This document shows, piece by piece, positions 12,040 to 23,159 of a stretch of 64,000 nucleotides of DNA; position 1 is the first letter of the stretch, and the number at the start of each line of letters is the position of its first letter. Source of the stretch: Ariolimax columbianus. Its lineage: Eukaryota > Mollusca > Gastropoda > Stylommatophora > Arionidae. The stretch is taken from positions 117,487,264 through 117,551,263 of the forward strand of contig JAVGWX010000003.1 in NCBI GenBank assembly GCA_036924085.1, written 5' to 3'. The position numbers and the translations under genes were made by a program. The notes beneath the pieces are model-generated. The model ran no database searches, was not told where the DNA came from, and saw nothing but the letters and a program-made list of their open reading frames with translations.

Positions 12040-12510
12040 CCAGTTAAAAACATGAATTCATACATTCATCTATTGAAAACATGAATTCATATGTTCATCT
12101 ATTGAAAATGTGAATTTATACATTTCTACTGAAAATCTACTAGCACAGTGATTAGTGCGCTGGCTTTGCATCTGAGTGGTCCTGGGTTCATTCCCCAGTT
12201 GAGGCGGTAGTATTTTTTCAGACCGCAAAGGCGCCCGGGTTGACCCAGCCTTAAATGGGTACCGGTTCAGTCCAGGAAGTAAAAGCGGCGAGGGAGAGGA
12301 GATGGCTACCGCCCTCATATAGCCGAACCTTTGAAATGTGAGATAGCTAACACCTCACACCCAGTAATATGGGTTACTTTACTTTACTTTACTACTGAAA
12401 ATATGAATTAATATATTTATCTGCTGAAAATGGGTATTCATACATTTACCTGTTTTAAATTATAAATTCATACATTTACCTGTTGACAATGTGAATACCT
12501 TTATCTATGC
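12040..12510. repeat. Degenerate ~30-bp tandem array in intron 9, split by a SINE
   Basis: Units of the form ATTGAAAACATGAATTCATA + CATTCATCT before the SINE, with continuation (GAAAATATGAATTAATATAT, ACATTTACCTGTT) after it. Confidence 0.75.
12137..12391 (+). mobile_element. tRNA-derived SINE, family T1, with target duplication
   Basis: tRNA-like head with A box (TAGTGCGCTGG) and B box (GGTTCATTCCC), body ending GGGTTACTTTACTTTACTTT. Flanked by an 11-bp direct repeat CTACTGAAAAT at 12126-12136 and 12392-12402, a clean target-site duplication. Second copy at 54013-54246. Confidence 0.9.
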
Positions 12511-12639
12511 CAAAAATAAATTGTGAGGATTTACATAGGATAGCAGCAATTGTATAAACACATATGTCAACAGATGAGAAATGACAAGGTAAAAGCTCAC
12601 ACATTCAACTGCATGGTTATTATGGCCATATTATTTACT

Positions 12640-13060
12640 GTTGCGGTATGAAACCTACAAAAACAAGATGCAGAGAAGCTTTGAATTGCTCAAAGGGCAA
12701 TGGAGCGAAGAACATTGAAAATCCCTTTATGGGATTGAATTCAAAACATAGAAATCAAGCATCAAACCACCTTCAAGGATGTCACAGATACTGCATTGTT
12801 AAGAAAATGTAGATGGGCTAGGCATGTGGTGCATATTTCTGACAACAGATGGGCATGAAAAGTGATATCTTGGTGATCCTCACCTTTAATTGCCCACTTA
12901 GACATCCATCAATCAGATGGAGAGATGGCATGAGTAAAAGTCTTGGTCCAATAATGTACTTAAGGCAATATACCGAGATGAGTTCAAACAACATTTGGCT
13001 ACGTGACATCAGACACGTTATGACTGATAGAATATCAGTATTACAGATGTAGGTGTTGAA
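12640..13060 (+). mobile_element. LINE relic, C-terminal part
   Basis: Frames shift repeatedly, but ERRTLKIPLWD-like sequence near 12700, KCRWARHVVHISDNRWA near 12807 and a late RWRD motif follow the order of the RT C terminus (ML.I..RD, W.GH..R..D.RW). Confidence 0.5.
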
Positions 13061-13094
13061 CCTGAGCCACATCTTCCCCTAAACTTTACAATAT

Positions 13095-13390
13095 TCATTA
13101 TTACTCTTCTTCTTCGATATTCATCCTAAAAAGGACATTTGTGACGTTGTGTCGTAGTTTACAGCTACGTTTCTATATATACGCCTTTCAGTCCGACACA
13201 TCAATTTCAGCACTACATTTTTTTAACCAGGTTTGCCTTCCCAGTCTGTTTCCAGAGTCACCACTTGAAGAAGGAATAGGGTCTTGGTCAGTTATGGGTC
13301 ACTGACCCTGATGTGGGCAGTTAGCTATGAGTCAGTGGCTGCTAACAGATCATTCACTGCTGCATCTTCAGACTCATTCATTATTCATAC
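13095..13390 (-). mobile_element. SINE-like retroposon, family G, inverted
   Basis: TTCTTCTTC at the low end (the GAA tail inverted), then the complement of the family G landmarks (CGACACATC, CAGTTATGGGTCACTGACCC). Confidence 0.6.
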
Positions 13391-13789
13391 TTACAAATAT
13401 ACTCTTCATTATCCTTTCATGCAATTATATGTTTATTGCCAATTTACAACTTAAATCATTCATGATAACAACGCATTATAAAATTAAAAACATTAATTTT
13501 TATTAAACTATCAATAACAAACCTGGAACTAAATTTGAACTTATAGCAAAACACTTTTATACACATAAAGATGAGAACGATACTAAGAAGAATAATAAGG
13601 AATTTATCATGGAACATCTAACAGGGAAGAGTCTTACAAAGGGACCTGGGACCTCTGTGGTATCTATTCTAAGTACCAGCAAAAGATGCCCAGAGTTCTA
13701 ATGATGCCTGGCATTATCACCGTTGCATCAGAGCGAACGACGAATAAGATGAAAAACCATTGCATTAGAGATTAGAAACTTGGTCGTCA

Positions 13790-14620
13790 TCATTAAGTGC
13801 CATCTGTGCAGAGGAAGTCGATGGCAATGGATCTCCATCTGTCTCTGTCTCGTGCCACGCTAGTACACGCAGTCAAACTGTGTCCCCACCACGCCACATC
13901 CTGATGTTGTCTGTCCATCTGTACCTTTGTCGCTCTTTGGCTCTCTTGCCCTCTACTCTGACCTCCAAAATAACCTTTAGTAGACTGTCATAGCGCTTGA
14001 CATGATCAAAATATTTTATTTTTCTGATTTTTATTTTCTTCAGAAGTGTTTTTTCCACATGGATTTGTACCAGAACCTCATTATTGGTTTTCCTATATTT
14101 CCAAGAAACTCGTCCAAATCTTCTGAATACCCACATTTCAAATGCTTCAATACACTTCTCCATTTTCTTTGTCAGGATCCAGGTTTCTACTCCATACAAT
14201 AACATTGAATGCACATATCATTTTATTATTCTCATTTTTAAGATCTAAGATACCTGCTTTGACAGAAGTGTATCTCTCATGCCGTTAGATGTATTTTTGG
14301 CCATTGCAATTCTTTTAATGATCTCCCTTTCACATATGCCATCAGCTGAAATAAGTTGGCCAAATTATACATAGCTTGACACTTGTTCTAGAATTTCTCC
14401 ATTCATGTGGATGAAAGCTTTTGGACCTTCTTTCTTTTGGTGAACACCATAACTTTAGTCTTTTTGATGTTGATTTCCAAACCATATCGCTGACTTTTGC
14501 TGCTTATCTTATTCATTAAGTTTTGCAGATGTACTAGATCCTCTGCTATTAACATTGTATCATCAGCATATCTGATATTATCAGAAACTGGGTACAAACC
14601 TCTAATGTAAAAAATGCAGC
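13790..14620 (-). mobile_element. LINE relic, RT active site to C terminus
   Basis: Minus-strand frames: NIRYADDTMLIAEDLVHLQ (YADD box) and YGLEINIKKTKVMVF, followed by MLLYGVETWILTKKMEK and VEGKRAKERQRYRWTDNI. Same family as the fragments at 49140-50300 and 52620-52750. Same orientation as the host gene, within intron 9. Confidence 0.8.
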
Positions 14621-14795
14621 AAGTTCCTGCGAAATGGATACTTTATTATTTACAAGTTCCTAAGCCTGGTAAGACTCTCACATGGATAATAAGTAGCTAT
14701 AGAGATGTTACCTTACTGCATCTACAAACGATTAACTCTAAGTGGATTATAATGTATTTGACAATATATTAGCTAAAACAAGCGCTCAGTCCTAC

Positions 14796-14997
14796 CTATT
14801 CTCAATAAGAAGTTATTGAAAGAGTTTTCATTGATGTACTGAAGCTGTTTCTGCAGGGCAAATGTGTAGTCTGCTAATGCCAAAATGTGGGTCATGTCTA
14901 AGAAGTTTGTTTGTGGTGTCAATCCTGCAGCACACATGTAGGTGTGACCAACCGTTTTGATTTTCTCCACACAGTAGAATCTTTTGTGAGTCAATAA
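14796..14997 (-). CDS. Adenylyl cyclase exon (C2 substrate-binding segment)
   Basis: 67 codons plus one nucleotide. It contains FYCVEKIKTVGHTYMCAAGL; the lysine of EKIK.VG is at the position that contacts the adenine ring (AC5/AC2: EKIKTIGSTYMAA.GL). It continues through LALADYTFALQKQLQ and ends INENSFNNFLLRI (AC5: INEHSFNNFQMKI). Acceptor ATTGTTTCAG, donor ATAG/GTAGGA. H-T-Y replaces the usual S-T-Y, a small departure from the mammalian consensus. Confidence 0.97.
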
Positions 14998-15341
14998 CTG
15001 AAACAATGGGAACATAAGCCATGGGCACTCCATGCAAGCATATATATTATATATATATATATATATCAATGCACTTTCACAGCAAACAACATTTTTTAAA
15101 GAAGTTTCTACATAATAGTAAACTCAAAAACTGTATCAAATAATCTCTTTTAACAGTGTCACAAAACTAAATCATCTCAAAGTCAGTAACAATATACTTA
15201 AAGTGAAAAAAATGTATTGCCAGAAATAATCAACTTTAAGGAATATTAAAAATAATACCTATTTCATCAAAGTTAGCAACAATCTATGTTAAACAACAAT
15301 AAAAACACTTATTGTTTTACCAAAGTCTGTATTAATTTATG

Positions 15342-16908
15342 TTAACCTTTTGAGGACGACACAGGCCGATGATCAGCCCGACTTACGTTAGCGAAAAAGA
15401 CGAGCTGGCCGATTCATCGGTCCTGAGAAAGAATGCTCCTGTATGGCTAACTAAAAATAGTATCAAATGATCTCTTTCATTTCTTGCGCATTCTAGCATT
15501 TAAATGGCAGCCTCTTGAAAGTTTTCACAGGAGATTGAGAATTATATTGAATTTGTTGACATGTTGCTGTTATTCAGCTCATTTGAAAATGAGATATTGA
15601 GTGAGAAACGGAGAAACTTTGCAGAAATAGACAAAGCAAAGATGCACGAAGATCCCATAAGCGCACTAACAACACCAAAACCCATCACTACTGTACGAAA
15701 ACCTACCTGGAGGCAGGATATATTTCCAGAGGTGGTAGAAAATATACCAGGTATTGGAAACAAAAACTCCCAGACTGAAAAAGAAAGGAGAGATACTACC
15801 CTAAGCTTCATATCGAAAAGCTACCCAAGCATGGACTGGACCCATGCATACACCGACGGTTCTGTAACAAACACTACACAGAACGGAGGGGCAGGAGCAT
15901 TCTTGAACCTACCAAATGGAAAACAAATAACACTGTCATTCGCTACTGGTAAGTACACAAGCAATTTCAGAGCGGAGGCAGAGGCACTGAGGGCGGCAGT
16001 GGAAGAAATGGTGAGACACAATGAAAATGAAAGCCATATAGTCCTGCTTACAGATGCTCTCTCCGTAGTCACAGCGCTAAAAAGCCAGAAAAACACTGAG
16101 CTTAGTGACTTAAGAGCAGCACTCTGCAAACTGTGCCAGCAGTCCGCACCAAAAAGGGTAGTGGTACAGTGGGTCCCATCACACTGCAACATCCAAGGCA
16201 ACGAGGAGGCAGACAGACTGGCAAAAGAAGGTGCAAGACTACCACAAACAGTAAATAGTATGACGTAGGAAGAGTCAAAACGGCTTATCAAAGCCAGATA
16301 CATGACCAAATGGGAAACCGAACATACTGGTTACACCAAAAACGATGCCTATTACCAGTTGAACCGAAGAGAGCAGGTCGTTGTCTTCAGACTTCGCACT
16401 GGCCACAATAGACTGAGGTACCACCTATTCAACAAATTGAAGATAGGTGGTACCGACGAATGCCCGTGCGGTACTGGTAAAATGACCGCTGAACATCTGC
16501 TGCAGAACTGCCCGACATACGAGGATCAGAGAGAGCAGATGTGGCCATCACCAGTGGAACTGCAAGACAAGCTCTATGGCAGTGGCGACAGCCTCAGGAT
16601 GACCGCCGCTTTTTCGAAAAAATAATGGTTACTGTCTGACTGCGTACGAAGAAGAAGAAGAAGAAGAGTGATTCAGATTTAAATGATGTTTCTATGTCAG
16701 ATGTTACTGACAGTGATATAAATGACAATGAAAATAGTGAGGAAACAGCACTTTTCAAGAATATATATGCTTTTCTATATTTATTCCTAGTTATTGTATT
16801 TTTTTAAGTTTTTTAAAAACATCACCCTTGTCCTCTTTTTATTTCCTAAAAATGAATCCGTCTTTTATGCAGTAATACCATTATTAAGCTCTATCTCCAA
16901 AGGGTTAA
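15342..16908 (+). mobile_element. piggyBac-like element carrying a nested LINE
   Basis: Bounded by TTAA at 15342-15345 and 16905-16908. Ends are inverted: left TTAACCTTTTGAGGACGA, right (inverted) TTAACCCTTTGGAGATAG. Flanks join into a unit of the surrounding array, so the target was a TTAA inside it. Without the LINE it is about 500 bp. An acidic Ser/Asp-rich frame (SDSDLNDVSMSDVTDSD) starts at 15561 and continues in the same frame on the far side of the LINE, reminiscent of a piggyBac transposase N terminus. Non-autonomous. Confidence 0.8.
15605..16665 (+). mobile_element. I-like LINE, RNase H and 3' end, 5' truncated
   Basis: RNase H motifs: HAYTDGSVTN, NFRAEAEAL, HIVLLTDAL, QWVPSHCNIQGNEEADRLAK. 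Then REQVVVFRLRTGHNRLRYHL and the Cys/His motif CPCGTGKMTAEHLLQNCP. A TAC to TAG stop interrupts the frame at 16266 and a one-base deletion disrupts the end. (GAA)n tail. Flanked by GAGTGA at 15599-15604 and 16666-16671, a short target duplication. Very similar to the copy at 44240-44810. Confidence 0.9.
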
Positions 16909-16985
16909 GCAACAATGAAAAACACATATTGTATCAGTAGGTAATAATATATATTTTGTAACAATAAAAAAGGATTATTTTATAA

Positions 16986-17234
16986 AAGTCTGCAGGGGAG
17001 GAAGACTAACATCTGGTCAGGAAAAACATAGATCAGACATATTAGTCATGTTAGTCAGGTAAAATATACTGGCCAAGAACCCCACCTCGACTTCCACGTA
17101 GTCCTCCAAGGAAACAAACTGTTCTTCTTTGCAGTTTGGCTAACGAGGTGGGGAATCGACATGATCGCCGCTGTAGTGAGCGACACCCAGATGAAGTCAA
17201 GCATAGCACAACCTCCTGGATGACCCCAATTAAC
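16986..17234 (+). mobile_element. SINE-like retroposon, family R1
   Basis: Starts AGGGGAGGAAGACTAACATC, then GGTCAGG, TAAAATATACTGGCCAAGA, CTCCAAGGAAACA, GATGAAGTCAAGCATAGCAC, CCTCCTGGATGACCCC. Copies at 26757-27090, 27572-27922, 42066-42280 and a diverged one near 47540. Confidence 0.7.
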
Positions 17235-17424
17235 CAACTTCAGAAAAGCATACTTTATCAAAGTCAGTTATAGTCTATTTTAAGCAACAATACAGAACAC
17301 ATATTTTATCAAAGCCAGCAACAATCTATAAACAACAGTATAAAAACATATATTTTAAGTCAATAATAATCTATATTGGGTAAAAATTTTTAAAATATAT
17401 TTAAACAGCAATAAAAATATTTTA

Positions 17425-17960
17425 TCAGTCATTTTAACTCATCAACATTTAGGAACAATGGCAACAACACCTACTTTATTATTTCAGATATTACCTATCT
17501 TAACTATTTTAACTCATCAACATTTAGGAACAATGAAAAAAACACCTACTTTATTATTTCAGATATTACCTATCTTAACTATTTTAACTCATCAACGTTT
17601 AGGAACAATGAAAACAACACTTACTTTATTATTTCGGATATTACCTATCTTAACTATTTTAACTCATCAACATTTAGGAACAATGAAAAAAACACCTACT
17701 TTATTATTTCAGATATTACCTATCTTAACTATTTTAACTCATCAACGTTTAGGAACAATGAAAACAACACTTACTTTATTATTTCGGATATTACCTATCT
17801 TAACTATTTTAACTCATCAACGTTTAGGAACAATGAAAACAACACCTACTTTATTATTTCAGATATTACCTATCTTTACTATTTTAACTCATTAACATTT
17901 ATGAACAATGAAAACAACACCTACTTTATTATTTCAGATATTACCTATCTTAACTCATTC
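17425..17960. repeat. 75-bp tandem array, about 7 units
   Basis: Unit includes AACACCTACTTTATTATTTC, AGATATTACCTATCTTAACT and CATCAACATTTAGGAACAAT, exact period 75 (17466, 17541, 17616). 75 is 25 codons, so a 145-residue repetitive frame stays open; not a gene. Contains two TTAA sites per unit. Confidence 0.93.
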
Positions 17961-18737
17961 ACTCCCAAATATTGAAGACCTTATGTAAAACGATGGATGA
18001 TCTGAAAGTTACACCTAATTTGATGTAGTTGTTTTCACAGTATTCATATTTTACTGAAGGGCCATGAAGTTGAAAACGTGCTAAAACATAAAAGCACCAA
18101 TCAACACCAACGTGAGAGTTTACAATTTACGCACACCCAGAAAGAATGTTCCTGCTGTATTAAATATATATGTAAACACATTTATATTATACACACTAGT
18201 ATGGTTGTGGAGGATCTTGAACCTTTCCTAAATTTGAGAATTGTTACTATCATTGCTTCAGACAAAAGAGGGCACTGCCCCCTCATCAGTAGAATTAGTT
18301 TCACTTTGATCGCTTGACTTAGAACTAGGACTAGATAAATAAATTGAAATATCGCCATCAGAACGATTGATTTCTTCATCATCACTTCAGTTAGCAATAA
18401 TATAATCTGACTATTACCAAGCTTGTACTGTAAAAACTCTATTTGGTCTGACTGAAGAGGCATGGGCTAGATTTAAGGCTGCCCTCCGGAAAAACAAATT
18501 TTGTTTCCAAGTACGAAAACAAGCATTTTCTAAATGAAACACGCGCTAACTATTCTAGAAAAGAAAAGTACAAAATCTGGACTACCGCCAATAACCAAAA
18601 TGAAACATTTAGGAGAACTATGAATGGGAAAATATGTGATTTTGTGAATACAATACCAAAAGCTGATATATCGGCTCCTGGGTTTTCTTGAAAAAATCCG
18701 GAAGCTGATGTATCGGCTTGCAGGAATGAATGAGTAA
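17950..18737 (+). mobile_element. piggyBac-like non-autonomous element, copy 1
   Basis: Left end TTAACTCATTCACTCCC lies in a TTAA of the 75-bp array; the right end is the inverted form (GGAATGAATGAGTAAA, TTAA decayed). About 80-90% similar by eye to 62704-63447. Internal minus-strand sequence encodes Ser/Asp-rich residues but no full transposase. Confidence 0.65.
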
Positions 18738-18999
18738 AGTGACGCAAAAACCTTATCAAAGAAAATAATAATCTACTTTAAACAACAAAACCCTACTTTA
18801 TCACATTAAAAAATAATCTACTTTGAGTAACAAATGTTTTATTTGATCAAAAACAGCACTGTTCTACTTGATGTAATACTCATCAAACTTTATTTATTTA
18901 ATCTAAATTTTTCTGTAATGAATGAGTTAAAGTAGATTTAATGTTAGATGATGGATCCTTCTTAAATACTTCTTTTCTTATGTAAAACTCAACTCAAAC

Positions 19000-19730
19000 A
19001 CATCACTTAGTTGTCACTTATTTATCTAAAAAAAGGTTTTCTGAAATACCACATGTTACACACTAAACTCTTCAGAATTAAATGTAGAATACAATGGGAT
19101 GCAAACGTTTTAACATGTGAGGATGAACATTAATGTGGATAAGATTATAGCTGCAGAAGTTATTATCATGAACAAAAAATAGGTTAATCAAAAATAAATT
19201 ACCAGTTAATTATTTAACTTTATACGAATAAATAAATGAAACAATGGCTTTCAATTGAAGGTAATCCATATGGGAAGGTGTTCAGAAAAGTTTAATCTAA
19301 TTAGGCGCAGTACTTCTCACAATATTCACATTTTACTGAAATTGAAAAAGGGAGTATGAAGTTGATAAATATGATCCAAGTATGAAAATAGTACAATTTT
19401 TGCAAAGAACTCATGATGTCTGTAGAAACTCTTCTTGATATACCCATTGGTGAATGCAACTGGAGCTTTCTATTGAAGATAATCCATGTGCTTAAAGTGT
19501 CCCCTAATTATTAGGTATGGCAATCTACAATTTGAACATTTTACAGAAGGTAAGTGAAGCTTAAAAATACAATTTTGTTCCAAAAACTAAATTAAAAATT
19601 ACCACAAGTGTTCCCAAAGAAACTTTGTTATGGCGCAAAAATTTAGAAAATGTAGAGCAAAATATCTAAACTTCCAGAAGGAAGCATTTTTATAAATTTA
19701 TTGAAAGTTTAGTTACAAAAATTATAAAAG
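19000..19730 (+). repeat. Diverged repeat shared with 61480-61740
   Basis: CTGAAATACCACATGTTACA and GTAGAATACAATGGGATGCA correspond to CTGAAATAACATATGTTCCC and AGAATACAATGGAATACACA near 61540-61590. Probably a piggyBac-like or MITE relic; limits uncertain. Confidence 0.35.
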
Positions 19731-19946
19731 TCAATACATTGACATTGTGGCATAGATAGCAAAAGTCTACTTTAAGTAAACAAACATAAAAACTTACTCT
19801 ATCACAGATAGCAATAATCTACTTTAAGTAATATATATATTTAAACTTACCGTATTGCATAGCAATAATTCACTTTTAGTAACAAATATAAAAACTATAT
19901 CATAAACAGCAATAATCTACTTGAACAAACAAACATAAAAACTTAC

Positions 19947-20093
19947 TGTATCAAAGTCCGCAATAATCTCATTCAACAATCTCAAGCATTCGACTCCTTC
20001 GTTGTTTGCCTCAAGCTCAATATAAAACTCAGAGAAGTTGACTATCGACGCAAACATCACGCCTACATTGTTTATGTCCTCATAGTAGAGATT
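19947..20093 (-). CDS. Adenylyl cyclase exon (C2 catalytic core, beta1-alpha)
   Basis: 49 codons, phase 0 to 0. It contains [14 protein letters not shown] and [18 protein letters not shown], then IADFDT; the AC5 equivalent is [39 protein letters not shown], so this is the best-conserved exon. It forms the first strand and helix of the C2 fold. Acceptor CATTTTGCAG, donor ACA/GTAAGT. Its 3' edge with the donor resembles the repeat unit that fills the following intron. Confidence 0.98.
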
Positions 20094-20169
20094 CTGCAAA
20101 ATGGAATACTTTAAAACACACAGATAAACCAAATGTTACTTCCACACATGAAAAACAAATGCTAAGTCT

Positions 20170-20720
20170 AATACATCGTGTTTTCAATGTTCAGTCACAC
20201 GAATTACCATGTCCTTCCCCCTCAACATGTCATCCATATCGCATGTTTCCAGAAGATCTTGGAAGATCATCATGTTGTCTGGGTCTTGTGTTGCTTCACA
20301 GTCGCATGTCTCTTCATAATTTAATTTCGTCCTGCATCGTGATACACCAGTTCAGAGTCTTTTTAATGACTCCCATGTAGCATAAGACAAGCGGTGTCCA
20401 GGCACAGGTCCCTCTCTCTCACAGCTTGATCTAGGGAACCTGCGTCAGTTCATTCCACTTTTCGATATGCCGTTTTCCAGAACTCGTCTGTAAGAAACTT
20501 TGTCTAGATTTGAGTCTTGTGCATTGCACTTTGTGTTCAAACATACGGTGCCTTGAGTTGTTTGCATGTCTCTCTTTTTCTATTTCTGATGCAACACTTC
20601 TTCGTGCCTCCGGTGATGCTATGTCGATTATGGTGTATATTTTTTCAGCTGGTTTAGGTTTTAGGTAAACTGTAGCTATCCGGTCAGTCTTATTCATTGC
20701 TCTAACATTCTAAATCTAAT
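20170..20720 (-). mobile_element. LINE relic, C-terminal Cys-rich part
   Basis: Minus-strand frames include KLNYEETCDCEATQDPDNM, matching the K.G...S..CDCG...T..H terminal motif of LINE ORFs, preceded by LWTGVSRCRT. The upstream 88-residue frame (20431-20697, MNKTDRIATVYLKPKPAEKI) is of unknown origin but contiguous with it. Confidence 0.5.
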
Positions 20721-21439
20721 TAATGTTGATTCATCTTTTTGTTCCAAGTGAAGCTTAGGGCCTCACTACATCCAACACCTCTATAGGGGGCCTGTCTCCA
20801 ATAAATTGTAGTTGCGGTTTCAATAACAATGGCTCTACATGATGAAGTTGCTGGCCTCATGCATAACCTTCTTTAGTTACATTTTATGACATATCTTGAA
20901 CCCACGTACCATTCTGTTGAATCTTAACAAATGGACAAACTATTATTCCACAAATCCTTAACTATGAAACAGGTGCAAGCACCTCCACTTGACACTAGCT
21001 GTAAAAAAGCAAATAGCTTAACAACTCTAGCTAAATAACAACAAACTGATATTAAAGAAACAATACAAACTGTAGAATAAATAGGCAGCTGTTGAAAAAC
21101 TATAAACAAACAGCCATGATTACCAGGTAGCTTATAATATCCAGGTCACTGCAACTAGCTTACATTTTTTTGTGTCACTACTTTGTTCAATTTATTTCTC
21201 TATCTTCCAGTTTTTATCATCATTGATCCATTTAATTTTAATGCTTATTCACATAATACATTTTGTGCCACTAAAATTTCAAATTATCACCTGAGTGATA
21301 CCTGGAGAGAAACGGACATTAGGACAACCTCACAAGAATTTAATTACAATTACTAAAAAGGACTGTTTATTAAATACATGGAAATCAAAGGAAATAAAAA
21401 CTTATTACCAAAGTAAGATTGCTTAATTCACATTAAAAG

Positions 21440-21865
21440 TCAAGCCAGTATGAAGCAGAAACTTGGAGAACCAACAAAGGCAATACAAAGAAAACTCCAA
21501 CCGTTCATCAATAAGTGTCTACGAAGGATAATGGGTATAAGCTGGCAAGACATGGTGAGAAACAAAGACCTATGGGAAAGGAGCCAACAACAACCAGTGA
21601 AGCAACAAATCAAACAGAGGAAATGGGATTGAATACCATACACGCTATGAAAAGAACCATCAGATGTGGCCAGACAGGCCCTGACATGCAATCCATAAGG
21701 GAAGAAACAGAGAGGTAGATCCAGAAACACTAGGAGAAGAGACTGTGATAATGAAAATAGGTCTTTGGACCTCAACTGGAGAGAGACAGAAATGGTAGCT
21801 CAAGACCAAACTTGCTAGAGAAGGGTTGTCAATGACCTATGCCTCAAAAAGAAACAACAAGCATT
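21440..21865 (+). mobile_element. LINE relic with (TTGA)n tail
   Basis: KLQPFINKCLRRIMGISWQD, then KRKWDWI.HT-like sequence, VARQALTCNP, and RNTRRRDCDNENRSL: the C terminus of a LINE ORF (RKWGWIGHT...IARQAL.WNPQG). Ends GATTGATTGATTGAC, a short tail typical of L2/CR1-like 3' ends. Confidence 0.65.
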
Positions 21866-22051
21866 GATTGATTGATTGACATTTGTGAGTTATAAAATCA
21901 TGATAAAAATGGAAGTAAAATACATTTCATTTGAATAATCATCTATAAATACAACACAATTTCCTCTTGAAATTGCCTTATATCCTTTAACTCTGTCTCT
22001 GGTCTCTCATGTCTCAAACCCAAACAGTGAACCTATCTTGTCAACACTTAC

Positions 22052-22165
22052 TGTGTCACTCTTCATATTTAGAAAGTGCTTGGCCACATGCAATGGTAGA
22101 ATGTTTGACAGAAGCTTGAGGTTATACTCTCTTAGGCTCTCCATTTGTTCCTTCTCCTCTTGTGC
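22052..22165 (-). CDS. Adenylyl cyclase exon (C2 helical domain)
   Basis: 38 codons, phase 0 at both ends. It reads AQEEKEQMESLREYN, then LKLLSNILPLHVAKHFLN, the conserved coiled linker and the NILP..VA.HFL motif that precedes every class III cyclase catalytic domain (AC5: RRLLHNILPKDVAAHFLA). Acceptor TATCTCCTTAG, donor ACA/GTAAGT. There is no long ORF over it; it was located by motif. It splices directly to the exon at 19947-20093. Confidence 0.95.
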
Positions 22166-22559
22166 CTAAGGAGATACAAACAATATCTATCAAAAGTGAG
22201 CTTGAAGTTGTTCAGGATTACTTGCTCTGCTGAACCACGGCATTGGCAAATTTTAGTTAAAATATGGCTGATGTGCAAATTTTTAAATACATTTCCTTGC
22301 TTACTACATGTTCAAAAAATGTTTATATACGTGTACTAGTTGACTGAGTAGTAGTTTGGAAGTGCCTTTGCTTTCCATAGCATTATTGATATGCTATAAA
22401 TTCTATATGCTAAAAGATGAAAGAGAAATATATGAACATATAATCCTTCTTGACAAATGATGAGCTGACGATACAGTTGTATGTTAAATCATGTTAAGTT
22501 AAATTGTTGAGTGAATATATCAATACGCCAGATTAATCAAGCTGCTACATCTCAACCTT

Positions 22560-23150
22560 TTTCCTCTTATTCACTCATTCCCAGATCAAGGCTTCAGTCC
22601 TTTATAAGACTCTTTTATCTATGTACAGCTTTTGACTCATATGTGTTTCACAAGGCCAGCATTGTTTTCTGTGTGAGCATACAGCTTTAGAGGATGGGTT
22701 CCACAGTTATGGTATGCTCCCTACTTTGAAACCTGTCATCTCACCTGTCCTTATTTTGTTGAACAGATGACCCTTAAGTCTAGTATGCTCTTTTCTCAAT
22801 TGGAAGATGATGACTTGATCTTCTCTAGTTAAATCACAGTAGTTTTCTTTTTGGAAGTGGGGTTGTTAATCAGCCCATTTCCCCCTGAAATTGGCTTTAA
22901 CTATGGTCTTGCGTTCATTATATGCGATGCACAAGCCTGTTTGTTGGAAAACTCCTTCTCACTTTGCTAGTTCATCAGCAGCTTCATTGCTTTCGATATT
23001 GCAGTGGGAGGGGATCCACTGAATGACAAACATTGGATGTTTTGCCGCAAGCTGCATCAGACAGTACATACATTGCTCAAGATCTGAGTTTTAGTGATGC
23101 AAATACCGACCACATCATCTGAAGCACTATGATTAAATGTGGCAAGCCAA
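22560..23150 (-). mobile_element. I-like LINE relic, RNase H end
   Basis: Minus strand: SDLEQCMYCLMQLAAKHPMF, VIQWIPSHCNIESNEAADEL, then EDQVIIFQLRKEHTRLKGHL, parallel to QWVPSHCNIQGNEEADRLA and EQVVVFRLRTGHNRLRYHL of the plus-strand I-like copies. The RNase H start may extend to about 24000. Confidence 0.7.
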
Positions 23151-23159
23151 ATAATGTGC

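Larger units (their letters stand above)
14998..19946 (-). repeat. Intron 8: diverged tandem array related to the exon 8 edge
   Basis: Outside the inserted transposons, this intron repeats a unit of about 47-75 bp. Minus-strand consensus is GTAGATTATTGCTATCT + TGATA(G/A)AGTAAGT + TTTTATGTTTGTTTACTTAAA. The real exon end reads GATTATTGCGGACTTTGATA then CA/GTAAGTTTTTATGTTTG. Units are clearest at 19740-19946 and recognisable at 15120-15341, 16909-16980, 17240-17440 and 18766-18840. Because IIADFD in the exon is conserved across animal cyclases, the exon is the likely source and the array the copy. Confidence 0.75.

Noticed and set aside
15821..16309. Minus-strand 162-residue ORF opposite the LINE RNase H
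   Set aside because: Antisense shadow of the RNase H frame; the same shadow recurs opposite the other copies.
17458..17895. 145-residue repetitive protein
   Set aside because: The frame exists only because the array unit is 75 bp; it has no start context, domain or conservation.
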